Shown: one piece after another, positions 1-8,840 of the stretch
Layout: each line of letters starts with the position of its first letter
Numbering within the stretch: position 1 is the first letter of the stretch
NCBI GenBank assembly: GCA_036504595.1
Contig: DASXUX010000052.1
Coordinates: forward strand, 1 to 64,000
Direction of reading: 5' to 3'
Length of the DNA: 64,000 nucleotides
Source: DASXUX01 sp036504595
Lineage (GTDB): Bacteria > Planctomycetota > SZUA-567 > H5-PLA8
Notes under the pieces: model-generated
Seen by the model: the letters and a program-made list of their open reading frames with translations, nothing else
Told to the model about the DNA's origin: nothing
The model's database searches: none
Program-made: the position numbers and the translations under genes

Positions 1-1
1 G

Positions 2-2971
2 ACCGAAGAATTCATCGTGATCCATGATGCTGTGTGGCACGGGCAGGCCGGCGGAGCGGCTTCTTGCTCCGCCGGATTGCCCGTGCATCCGGGTGCCCCC
101 GTTCAATACGTCTCCGATCAGAACCGCGACCGTAAGGGAGCGGCCTTCGGTCCCCCTCTCCCCCGCGAGGGAGAGGGGTTAGGGGTGAGGGGGCCTCAAT
201 CCAAGATCCAAAATCAAGAATCCAAAATCGAGTTCTCCTGGCACCTTTCCCTCGGCTCCGGCGCTCAATCCCTCACCCCGCGCCTGACCCCCATGCACAC
301 GATCGAACTCTGCGATCCGTCCGGTGCCCCCCGCCTGCGCATCGACCTACCCGAAGGCAAAGACGCCGCCGGCCGCCGCCTTACCGCCGGCAAGGAGCTG
401 ACGTATACGCTCGCCGGAAATCGTGTCACGCTCACCGCCGACCTGAGCGCCGCCGCCTTCCCCGTCGTCATCGACCCAAGCTGGAGCAGCACGGGGCAGA
501 TGGCGGTAGGAAGAGAAATCCACACAGCAACGCTGCTGCCGAGTGGAAAGGTCCTCGTCGCCGGGGGCAACGGCGCCGGCACCTCGTGCGAGGTGTACGA
601 TCCCTCGACCTTGACTTGGAGCGCGACGGCGTCCCTTGTGGATGCGCGTTACTATCATACTGCAACGCTCTTATCCAGCGGGACGGTGCTTGTTGCGGGT
701 GGCGTAGGCGGCAGCGGCAGACTTAATTCGTCGGAGCTATTTGACCCCACTACGAACACGTGGAGCGCTGGGGGCAGTCTGACAACAGGGCGAGCCTGGC
801 ACGCGGCCACCGCTCTCAAAAGCGGCTACGTACTCGTCTCGGGGGGAAGTGGAGCGGTTCGGCTGACCTCGTGCGAGATCTATGATCCAACGACCAATCA
901 ATGGACAAGCAACATCGGGAGCGGAAATCTTGCCACCGCGCGTGATTCGCATGCGGCAACCCGGCTGCCCGATGGCAAGATTCTTGTGTCGGGGGGCTTC
1001 GGCGATAGCGGCCCCATTGGCGAATGCGAACTGTTTGATCCTCAGTCAGTCATTTGGTCTAGGGTCGGCCAGTTAGCCGATGGTCGGTCGAGTCACACTG
1101 CGGATCTTCTGGAGACTGGCCAGATCCTTGTTTCCGGCGGCGATGGAATGCTCAGCAGACTTCAAACGTGCGAGCTATACGACCCAACATCGCAAACGTG
1201 GACGAACGCTGGAAACCTGGACTACGCACCGGTCGCACATGCGACAGCACGCTTGTCGAACGGTATGATCCTCTTGTCTGGTGGCAATGAGAGTCTTGCT
1301 GCGTGTCGGATCTTTTCGTCTGCCACTGATTCCTGGAACGCGACAAGTTCGCCCGCCAGAGAGCGGCAGTATCATTCAATGACTACTTTGCCAGATGGCA
1401 CTGCGCTCGTGGCTGGTGGCTTCGACGTTCTTCACATCGATATGCTTGCCACGTGCGAGCTCTTCTCTCCCAGAGCAAGCGTTTCCAACGTGTCGCAAAC
1501 GGTTCATTCGGGCGGATCCATTGCTTTCGTTCTCTCTTCAGATTCGTGCACCCAGCATGTGACATTTACGGTACAGTCTCCCGCAAATGGCGAGCTCTCG
1601 GGAGCACTTCCCAACATCGTCTATCGCGCGCCCGCGGGTTTCGTCGGGACCGACACGTTCACCTACAAAGCCACCGACGCCTTCGGCGACAGCGCCCCCG
1701 CAACCGTCACCATCTCCGTCACCAACACCGCCCCCGTCGCCGCCGCCCAGTCCGTCTCCACTCACTGGGGCGTCGCCAAGCCGATCGCGCTCACCGGCAG
1801 CGACGCTGACAGCGACCCGCTCACCTTCGCCGTCGTAAGGCTGCCGCAGCACGGCATCTTGAGCGGCACCGCGCCGAACCTCACCTACGCGCCGACCGGC
1901 AACTTCGTCGGCAGCGACTCCTTCACCTTCAAGGTCAACGACGGCCTCGCCGAAAGCGCCGCAGCCACACTCTCTATTTCTGTCACCAACACCGCCCCCA
2001 CCGTCACCGCCGGCGCCTCGCCGACGAGCGTCACGCCCGACTCCCCCGTCTCCTTCTCCGCCTCCGGCAGCGACCCTGACGGCGATGCGATCACCTACGC
2101 GTGGGACTTCGGCGACGGCGGCACTTCGACCGAGCAAAACCCCTCGCACAGTTACGCGTCCGTCGGAAGCTACATCGCGACTGTCACGGTCACCGATGGC
2201 GCGGGCGCGACGGGTTCAAGCAGCGTGACCATCACAGTCAGCAAAGCCCCCACCGCGCGCCTGACCACCAGCGATGTCGTCGCCTTCGGCGGCCTGCCGC
2301 TGGCCTTCGACGCCAGCTATAGCACCGATCCCGAAAACCAGATCGCTTCCTATTCGTGGGACTTCGGCGACGGCACGCCGCAAGGGTCCGGCCAGATCAT
2401 CTCCAAAGTGTACGACCAGCCCGGCACCTACACGGTGACGCTCACGATCACCGACGCGGCTGGCCTCAGCAGCACCGTGCAGCGCGACATCGAAGTCCTG
2501 CCCGCCTCCGAAGCCGGCCTCTTCAACGCGTACGTGCACTACAAAGTCTCGTGGAACCGCAATGCCGCAAGCGCCGATACCTTCAGCCTTGACGCGACGG
2601 TCAACGTCGGCGATCTGGTCGTTGGAAAAGGCGCAGCCGTCGCTCTCGAAATCGCCGGCCAGCGCTTCACCGGCGTCCTTGATAAGAAGCTGCGCGACAC
2701 CAGCCGCCCCGAAGCCAAGTGGCAGGTCAAAGCCAACTTGAGAGGCGATCCGTTCGGCACCGTGTGGATCAAAGCGCAGATCAAGAAGGCCAGCCTCGGA
2801 GCCGGCTTCAATCAGCAGGGCGTTCTCGGCAACGGCGACCCGCACGATTCCGTGCAAGCCGACGTTCCGCTCAAGCTCGAAATCGCCGGCCGCAGCTTCG
2901 ACGTTCAAGTGCCATCGGAGTTCAAATTCAACGCCGAAGGAACCAAAGCAAAGGGTACCGGATCATTCTAG
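2..2971 (+). CDS. Kelch-repeat / cadherin-like / PKD-domain surface protein, 5' end outside window
   Basis: The frame is open to the left edge, so the N-terminus is missing; GTG at 17 is only an internal codon. About six Kelch-like blades follow (repeated TATLLPSGKVLVAGG-type motifs, about nt 490-1470). Then come two cadherin-like/Big_9-type tandem modules (about 1480-1990, each with GTDTFTYKATD or GSDSFTFKVND) and two PKD domains with the YAWDFGDG and YSWDFGDG signatures (about 1990-2500). A C-terminal module of about 155 residues is unassigned. These architectures are typical of secreted or cell-surface proteins that bind glycans or proteins. The first 80 codons run through a palindrome and two intergenic-type repeat words (nt 37-231), so that stretch may be an in-frame insertion. 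No catalytic motif is visible. Confidence 0.8.
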   Translation, partial: TEEFIVIHDAVWHGQAGGAASCSAGLPVHPGAPVQYVSDQNRDRKGAAFGPPLPREGEGLGVRGPQSKIQNQESKIEFSWHLSLGSGAQSLTPRLTPMHTIELCDPSGAPRLRIDLPEGKDAAGRRLTAGKELTYTLAGNRVTLTADLSAAAFPVVIDPSWSSTGQMAVGREIHTATLLPSGKVLVAGGNGAGTSCEVYDPSTLTWSATASLVDARYYHTATLLSSGTVLVAGGVGGSGRLNSSELFDPTTNTWSAGGSLTTGRAWHAATALKSGYVLVSGGSGAVRLTSCEIYDPTTNQWTSNIGSGNLATARDSHAATRLPDGKILVSGGFGDSGPIGECELFDPQSVIWSRVGQLADGRSSHTADLLETGQILVSGGDGMLSRLQTCELYDPTSQTWTNAGNLDYAPVAHATARLSNGMILLSGGNESLAACRIFSSATDSWNATSSPARERQYHSMTTLPDGTALVAGGFDVLHIDMLATCELFSPRASVSNVSQTVHSGGSIAFVLSSDSCTQHVTFTVQSPANGELSGALPNIVYRAPAGFVGTDTFTYKATDAFGDSAPATVTISVTNTAPVAAAQSVSTHWGVAKPIALTGSDADSDPLTFAVVRLPQHGILSGTAPNLTYAPTGNFVGSDSFTFKVNDGLAESAAATLSISVTNTAPTVTAGASPTSVTPDSPVSFSASGSDPDGDAITYAWDFGDGGTSTEQNPSHSYASVGSYIATVTVTDGAGATGSSSVTITVSKAPTARLTTSDVVAFGGLPLAFDASYSTDPENQIASYSWDFGDGTPQGSGQIISKVYDQPGTYTVTLTITDAAGLSSTVQRDIEVLPASEAGLFNAYVHYKVSWNRNAASADTFSLDATVNVGDLVVGKGAAVALEIAGQRFTGVLDKKLRDTSRPEAKWQVKANLRGDPFGTVWIKAQIKKASLGAGFNQQGVLGNGDPHDSVQADVPLKLEIAGRSFDVQVPSEFKFNAEGTKAKGTGSF
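37..86. repeat. palindromic repeat element read in frame within the Kelch protein
   Basis: Imperfect inverted repeat with 20-bp arms at 37-56 and 67-86 (arms begin GCACGGGCA and end TGCCCGTGC) around a 10-bp loop. It resembles the palindromes at 35131-35190 and 36496-36547 in arm length and in its GTGGCACGG-like ends. It is followed at 150-231 by two low-complexity words (CCCTCTCCCCCGCGAGGG-like and CCAAAATC-like) that look like intergenic filler but are translated here. Confidence 0.6.
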
Positions 2972-3142
2972 CACTCGCCGCTCAACACGACGCGATCCAC
3001 ATTTTTCCCCGTTGCCGATTGCGGCATCGACTCAGGACTCAGCACTCGTTCGTCTTCGCGCCTTCGCGTCTTTGCGGTCTGCTTGTTTCAGTCTGGGGCT
3101 ACGATACATAACAACATCCAAGCCATGCCGGAGGGAATCCAA

Positions 3143-6100
3143 ATGTACAAACTAGTATGCGTGGTGCTGACTATCCTCGTCTCCAACGCGTGGGCCGCTA
3201 CGAAGTGGGTCGAATTCGATGCTCCCCGCGGCGGCGAGGTCTATTTCGCCGGCCAGGTCCAGCAGGTGAAACTCAGCAACCGCTGGCGAGTCAGCAGCAT
3301 TCGCATTGAACTGAGCCGCGATGGCGGCAAGACCTATAAACTTCTCGGCACAATGTCCAACGTGACAGCCGACCGTTCTGCGCGCAACACGATGCCCTGG
3401 ACGATCGCGGGCCCGGCCTCCTCCAACTGCCTTCTGCGTGCCGTCGGCAACGCCGGCTCGACGGAAACAACGATCCTCTCGGGCGTTTTTGCCATCGGCC
3501 TGGACGGCACGATGGCCACCGGCACGCTCCCCGACGCCGCCGTTGGAGCCCCCGCGCTCGCGCCAAGTTCCGTCACCAACATCGCCCTGGCCGATAACAG
3601 CGTCACCGCCGCCGAACTGGCCGACGGCAGCGTGACGACGCCCAAAATCGCGAACGGCGCAGTGACCCAGGCGAAAATCGCCGACAAAGCCGTCAGCGCC
3701 GAAAAGGTGGGCAGTGGCGCGGCATCGAACAACTTCGTGCTGACGGCGGACGGCGCGGGCGGGGCGGAGTGGCTGGCGGTCGAGCAATCTGCCAGCGTGG
3801 CGAACTTCACTGGCAATCTGGCGGGAGATATTACCGGCACGCAAACGGCAACGCTGATCGCCGCAGGCGTTGTAACCACCGCGAAACTGGCCGACGGCGC
3901 TGTGAGCGATGCCAAGATCGCGAGCGTTTCCGGCGCGAAGGTCACCGGAACCGTTCCCAACGCGCTCAATGCGTCAAACTTCAGCGGAAGCCTGGCAGGA
4001 GATGTGACAGGAACTCAGACCGCGACGGTGATTGCCAACAACGCTGTCACCGATGCGAAGATTGCGGGTGTCTCCGGCGCGAAAGTCGCCGGCACGGTTG
4101 CCAACGCCGCAATGGCTGCGAATTTCAGCGGTGCTCTGGCCGGAGACGTCACCGGTCCGCAAAACGCCACAACGATTGCCGACAACGCGGTAACGGATGC
4201 AAAGATTACGAGTGTTTCCGGCGCGAAGGTCGCCGGCGCAGTTGCCAACGCAATCACGGCGATCGACTTCAGCGGATTTCTTACTGGCGACGTAACCGGC
4301 CAACAGAATGCAACCGCCATAGCCGACAACGCAGTGACGACAGCCAAGATCGCCGACGGCGCGGTGACGGATGCCAAGATCGCTGATGTTTCTGGTGCGA
4401 AGGTCACCGGCGCAGTTGCCAACGCCACCACGGCGGTGGACTTCAGCGGATTTCTCGCCGGCGATGTAACCGGCCCACAAAGTGCAACCACCATAGCCGA
4501 CAACGCAGTGACGACGGCCAAAATCGCCGACGGTGCGATCACGGATGCCAAGATCGCTGATGTTTCTGGTTCGAAGGTCGCCGGCGCTGTCGCCAACGCG
4601 ACGACGGCGGTCAGCTTCAGCGGATTTCTTACTGGCGACGTAACCGGCCAACAGAATGCAACCGCCATAGCCGACAACGCAGTGACCACAGGGAAAATTG
4701 CCGATGGCAACATTACTGCCGCGAAACTGGCACCGAACACCGCATGGCTAACGGGCGGTAACGCTGGCACGACGCCCGGCACAAATTACATCGGCACGAG
4801 CGATGCCACGGCGTTGGAGATCAAAGTCGGGGGCTATCGTGCGCAGCGCATAGAGCCAGCAGCAATCCCAGACACGGACGCGCCCAATATAATCGGCGGC
4901 TTCAGTGGGAACAGTGTTACCGCTGGAATAAAGGGCGCCACCATTTCGGGCGGCGGAGCAAGCGGGAGCCTTAACCAGGTTACGGCCGACTACGGTGCTG
5001 TCGGCGGCGGACTGAGGAACAACTCCACCGGCTGGTATTCCACCATCGCCGGGGGCGATTCGAACACAGCCGGCTTTTGGTCGGCAGTGGGCGGGGGCAA
5101 ATCTAGTGCCGCCAGCGGCCAGTACGCGACGGTGAGCGGTGGCCTTTCAAATACGAGCAGCGGCATGTGCTCGGCCGTCGGCGGAGGCCTCTCGAACACG
5201 GCCAGTGGCATGGATTGCTCGGCCGTCAGTGGAGGACTCAGGAATACGGCCAGCGGTGGTTACTCGGTTGTGTGTGGTGGCAATTCAAACACCGCCAGCG
5301 GCTGGGTGTCGACCGTGGGCGGGGGCATGGCTAATATAGCCAGCGGCTTATATTCGACGGCGGTAGGGGGTGCCCGGAACACGGCCGCAGGAGATTACAG
5401 TTTCGTCGCCGGCTACAGGGCTAAAGATGCAATCGCAGCGCACGGCGGCGTGTTCCTTTTCGCCGATGGCAACGATCTCGATTTCAACTCCGTCGCCGCG
5501 AACGAATTCGCGGTGCGAGCCACAGGCGGCGTGCGGTTTGTCACCAAGGTAAACACGGCCACGGGTGCGCCGATGAAGACCCTCGGCATAAGCGGGAGCG
5601 GCATTACGCTCGATTTTACTCTCGATAGCGTGAGGGTATTGAGCTTGATTCCCGCCGTCGTCCCGGCTACCGACGCGCCCAGCCTGATCGGCGGCTACAG
5701 CGGGAACAGCGTCGCCGCCGGTAAGCGGGGCGCCATCGTCGCGGGCGGCGGAATGAGCACTTATCTTAATAGCGTGACTGGGCATTACGGCACCATTGGC
5801 GGTGGGCGAGGCAATACAGTGAGCGGAGACGACTGCACCGTGGGCGGGGGATGGACGAACACCACAACCGCCAGCTACGCGACAGTAGCAGGCGGCTGGA
5901 GTAACACCGCTGGCTACGCCTCTGCGGTCGGCGGCGGGCAACAAAACGTAGCCAGTGGCAACGCAGCGGTAGTCAGTGGCGGATCCTCTAATGTTGCCAG
6001 TGCCCAGTGTTCCAGCGTGGGTGGTGGTTATCTGAATACCGCCGCGGGTGCTTACAGCTTTGCTGCGGGCCGTCGCGCCAAGAACCTCAATGCCGCCCAT

Positions 6101-7327
6101 GTTGGCGTCTTCCTCTTCGCCGACAGCACCGATGCCGACTTCACCTCCACCGCCGCCAACGAGTTCGCCGTCCGCGCTACCGGCGGATTCCGTTTGCTTA
6201 GCGATACTGGCGGCGGCGGGTTGCGCATTACCCCGCCGGCTCTGCCCACTGTCTACGCGCCCAACGTCGTAGCCGGGATGAGGGACAACGGCTTTGCGGT
6301 CGGGGTCTTTGGCGCGACGATTGCCGGCGGCGGTATGACCAGCCTGCCCAACACCGTCACGGCGAATTACGCCACTGTGAGCGGAGGCATCAATAACATA
6401 GGGGGTGGAGAGTACGCATGTGTTGGCGGCGGCAGCGGAAATTCCGCCACTAGTGGCAACGCCGTCGTCGCAGGCGGTTCATCAAATATGGCCAGTGGAC
6501 TTGCGGCCAGCGTTGGTGGCGGAAGTGCCTGCACCGCCTCTGGCAGTTTATCGACAGTTGCGGGCGGGCAGGTCAATCGGGCCACCGCCGAGTTGGCATC
6601 GATCGGCGGCGGGCTGGGTAACACCGCAAGTGGGAATTGGTCTACGATCAGCGGCGGCAGTGCAAACCTTGCTCAGGGCTGGGCCTCGTACGTCGGCGGC
6701 GGGTATTCCAACAGCGCCACGGGAGATTATTCTACGGTCATCGGCGGCAGCGTGAACGCTGCTGCCGGAAACTGGAGTCTCGCGGCTGGCCATCGCGCCA
6801 AGGTCTCCAGTCCCCACATCGGTGCCATGCTTTTCGCTGACGCCTTCGACGTGGACTTCAACTCTTCCGCCGCCAACGAATTCGCCGTGCGCGCCACGGG
6901 CGGCGTGCGCTTTGTCACGAATCTTGGCGGCGCGGGCGCGAAGCTTGACGCTGGCGCCACCTCCTGGTCCGTCATTTCCGACCGCAACGCCAAGAAAAAC
7001 TTCGCGCCCGTCTCCGGCTCCGAAGTCCTCACCAAGATCGCCGCGCTCGATGTCTCCCGCTGGAACTACACGTGGGAAACCGACACATCCGTCCCGCACA
7101 TCGGCCCGGTCGCGCAGGACTTCAAGTCTGCCTTCTACCCCGGCCGCGACGACAAGAGCATCTCCACGCTTGAATTCGACGGTGTTGAACTGGCCGCCAT
7201 CAAAGCCCTGGAGTCCCGCACCGCCGCTCTTTCCGCCGAGAACGAGCAACTGAAGAAGAAGAACGCCGCTCTGGAACAGTCCTTCGCCGGCCTCGAATCC
7301 CGCCTCCGCGCCCTGGAATCCAAGTAA
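3143..7327 (+). CDS. large secreted YadA-head-like repeat protein with C-terminal S74 intramolecular chaperone
   Basis: 1394 residues from ATG 3143, chosen because it follows a GGAGGG site and starts a clear signal peptide (MYKLVCVVLTILVSNAWA). A short beta domain (about 20-130) is followed by repeats of the type DNAVTTAKIADGAVTDAKIA, including near-identical 174-bp DNA tandem units from about 4267. Then come three arrays of GGG.SNTASG motifs typical of trimeric YadA-like left-handed beta-roll heads, each closed by a FLFADG..DFNS.AANEFAVRATGG segment. The C-terminus (about 1272-1394) is a peptidase S74 chaperone domain: Ser1279-Asp1280 and Lys1284 form the known SDxxxK self-cleavage motif, and a coiled coil of ENEQLKKKNAALEQ type ends the chain. 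Known S74 domains assemble trimeric fibres and then cut themselves off. The role here, probably adhesion or a surface fibre, is inferred. Confidence 0.85.
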   Translation: MYKLVCVVLTILVSNAWAATKWVEFDAPRGGEVYFAGQVQQVKLSNRWRVSSIRIELSRDGGKTYKLLGTMSNVTADRSARNTMPWTIAGPASSNCLLRAVGNAGSTETTILSGVFAIGLDGTMATGTLPDAAVGAPALAPSSVTNIALADNSVTAAELADGSVTTPKIANGAVTQAKIADKAVSAEKVGSGAASNNFVLTADGAGGAEWLAVEQSASVANFTGNLAGDITGTQTATLIAAGVVTTAKLADGAVSDAKIASVSGAKVTGTVPNALNASNFSGSLAGDVTGTQTATVIANNAVTDAKIAGVSGAKVAGTVANAAMAANFSGALAGDVTGPQNATTIADNAVTDAKITSVSGAKVAGAVANAITAIDFSGFLTGDVTGQQNATAIADNAVTTAKIADGAVTDAKIADVSGAKVTGAVANATTAVDFSGFLAGDVTGPQSATTIADNAVTTAKIADGAITDAKIADVSGSKVAGAVANATTAVSFSGFLTGDVTGQQNATAIADNAVTTGKIADGNITAAKLAPNTAWLTGGNAGTTPGTNYIGTSDATALEIKVGGYRAQRIEPAAIPDTDAPNIIGGFSGNSVTAGIKGATISGGGASGSLNQVTADYGAVGGGLRNNSTGWYSTIAGGDSNTAGFWSAVGGGKSSAASGQYATVSGGLSNTSSGMCSAVGGGLSNTASGMDCSAVSGGLRNTASGGYSVVCGGNSNTASGWVSTVGGGMANIASGLYSTAVGGARNTAAGDYSFVAGYRAKDAIAAHGGVFLFADGNDLDFNSVAANEFAVRATGGVRFVTKVNTATGAPMKTLGISGSGITLDFTLDSVRVLSLIPAVVPATDAPSLIGGYSGNSVAAGKRGAIVAGGGMSTYLNSVTGHYGTIGGGRGNTVSGDDCTVGGGWTNTTTASYATVAGGWSNTAGYASAVGGGQQNVASGNAAVVSGGSSNVASAQCSSVGGGYLNTAAGAYSFAAGRRAKNLNAAHVGVFLFADSTDADFTSTAANEFAVRATGGFRLLSDTGGGGLRITPPALPTVYAPNVVAGMRDNGFAVGVFGATIAGGGMTSLPNTVTANYATVSGGINNIGGGEYACVGGGSGNSATSGNAVVAGGSSNMASGLAASVGGGSACTASGSLSTVAGGQVNRATAELASIGGGLGNTASGNWSTISGGSANLAQGWASYVGGGYSNSATGDYSTVIGGSVNAAAGNWSLAAGHRAKVSSPHIGAMLFADAFDVDFNSSAANEFAVRATGGVRFVTNLGGAGAKLDAGATSWSVISDRNAKKNFAPVSGSEVLTKIAALDVSRWNYTWETDTSVPHIGPVAQDFKSAFYPGRDDKSISTLEFDGVELAAIKALESRTAALSAENEQLKKKNAALEQSFAGLESRLRALESK
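4267..4788 (+). repeat. 174-bp in-frame tandem repeats inside the S74 fibre gene
   Basis: The string CTTCAGCGGATTTCT recurs at 4267, 4441 and 4615, exactly 174 bp (58 codons) apart, and the sequence between copies is nearly identical. More diverged copies extend upstream to about 3790. Units this similar suggest recent duplication and probable copy-number variation. Confidence 0.85.
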
Positions 7328-7601
7328 CGGAGGAGCGAACCTCAATGACGCAAAGGCGCGCTGGTTGGACGTGGCGAGGGGTGAACGCGCGGAAACTGCG
7401 GCGTTGCCGCTTCGGCGCGTTCGCACCACTCACCAAGGACTGCTCACCATGTGTTTACAGGATAGCTAGAACAATACCTAGTGTCATAAGTTCTAGATAA
7501 CATAGGGTATAACAATCTATCATATTGCTCCTTGCGCAATTCTGTGGAAAGTGGTACCTAAACCGCTTCAACCTAAGATTCGACACAGGACGCGTGCACC
7601 T

Positions 7602-8648
7602 ATGGATCACCCAGGCAGTCCTCGATCCTCTTCCACAGACCTGCGCGCCGTCATCAGCACTCAAACCGACATTGCCGCCGCCGGCCTCGACGTCAACCGC
7701 GTCATGCAGGTCGTCGTCGAACGCACCCTCGCGCTCACCGGCGCGGCCGGCGCGGCCGTCGAAATGGTTGAAGGCGATGAACTCGTTTCCCGAGCCGTCG
7801 CGGGCGGCCCCGTGGCAACTTTGGGCGTCAGACTCGGCAAGCACAACAGTTTCTCAGGACTGTGCTTGATGCGCCGCGAAACGTTGCGCTGCGACGATGC
7901 GCTCACCGAGCCCCACGTGGACCGGTCAGCTTGTCAGCGCTGCGGCGTGCGTTCGATGGTGGCTACTCCGCTGGTCCATCAAGACACGCCCGTCGGCGTG
8001 CTCAAGATTCTCTCGCACGACCCCGGCACCTTCGACAACCACGACGTCCAAGTCTTGAAACTTATGGCCGGACTCATCGCCGCCACCTTGGCGCACGCCG
8101 CTCAATACGAAGACCAGAAGGAGGCCGCCGAAACCGCCTTCTTCAGAGCCACGCACGATGCGTTGACCGGCTTGGCCAACCGAGCGCTTTTCTTCGATCG
8201 CCTGAACCATGCCCTCGCCATCGCCAAGCGCGAGAACATCGGCCTGGTTGTCCTCATGGCCGACATTGACAATATGAAGAAGATCAACGACTCCTTTGGC
8301 CACAAGGCCGGCGACCTGGCGTTAAAGGCCGTTGCCGCGCGCGTCCAAAGCGCCCTGCGAAACTGCGATACCCTCGCGCGCATCGGTGGCGATGAATTCG
8401 CTGTATTGCCCACCGGCACGCACAACAAGCCGGCCGCCGTTCAGGTCATCCACCGTATTTCTGAGCACGTCCGTGGAGCCTTCCTTCCTCGCAATACCCG
8501 TACGAGCCTCGGCCTGAGTATCGGCGCGGCGGTGTTCCCGGCGGATGGCCAGGACGCCGAAGCCCTTATGCACGCCGCCGACGTCGCCATGTACAAGAGC
8601 AAACGCGCCCGGCACGCCGCTCACGATTCGGCACGATTTACGGTCTGA
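7602..8648 (+). CDS. GAF-GGDEF diguanylate cyclase
   Basis: 348 residues from ATG 7602; an upstream in-frame start at 7551 adds only 17 poorly structured residues. An N-terminal GAF sensor domain (about 10-165; note C..CG in DRSACQRCGVRS) is joined to a GGDEF domain (about 180-345). The active-site motif is intact, GGDEF at residues 262-266, so it should make cyclic di-GMP from two GTP. An RxxD inhibitory I-site (RNCD) sits five residues before it, predicting product feedback. No EAL domain is present. It is convergent with the hybrid kinase downstream and lacks membrane segments, so it is likely cytosolic, sensing a small ligand or redox state through GAF. Confidence 0.9.
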   Translation: MDHPGSPRSSSTDLRAVISTQTDIAAAGLDVNRVMQVVVERTLALTGAAGAAVEMVEGDELVSRAVAGGPVATLGVRLGKHNSFSGLCLMRRETLRCDDALTEPHVDRSACQRCGVRSMVATPLVHQDTPVGVLKILSHDPGTFDNHDVQVLKLMAGLIAATLAHAAQYEDQKEAAETAFFRATHDALTGLANRALFFDRLNHALAIAKRENIGLVVLMADIDNMKKINDSFGHKAGDLALKAVAARVQSALRNCDTLARIGGDEFAVLPTGTHNKPAAVQVIHRISEHVRGAFLPRNTRTSLGLSIGAAVFPADGQDAEALMHAADVAMYKSKRARHAAHDSARFTV

Positions 8649-8840
8649 GCGCGTTCTGAGACTATGGTTGCGAGGGAGAGGGGTTAGCCACGCCGCTCAA
8701 GTTCTTCGGGTGAATGCCTACCTCCCACACGAGTTCAGCAGACGGCAACGATGATATCAATACGAGCTTGGCAGGCACAATGCTGTCCGCCGATAGAGGT
8801 AGCCACTTCGGCGGCGGTGACTTGCGTGTGCTCACCGCCG

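Noticed and set aside
3143..7327. A prophage, suggested by the S74 domain
   Set aside because: No capsid, tail, integrase or terminase genes are nearby and the protein has a signal peptide.
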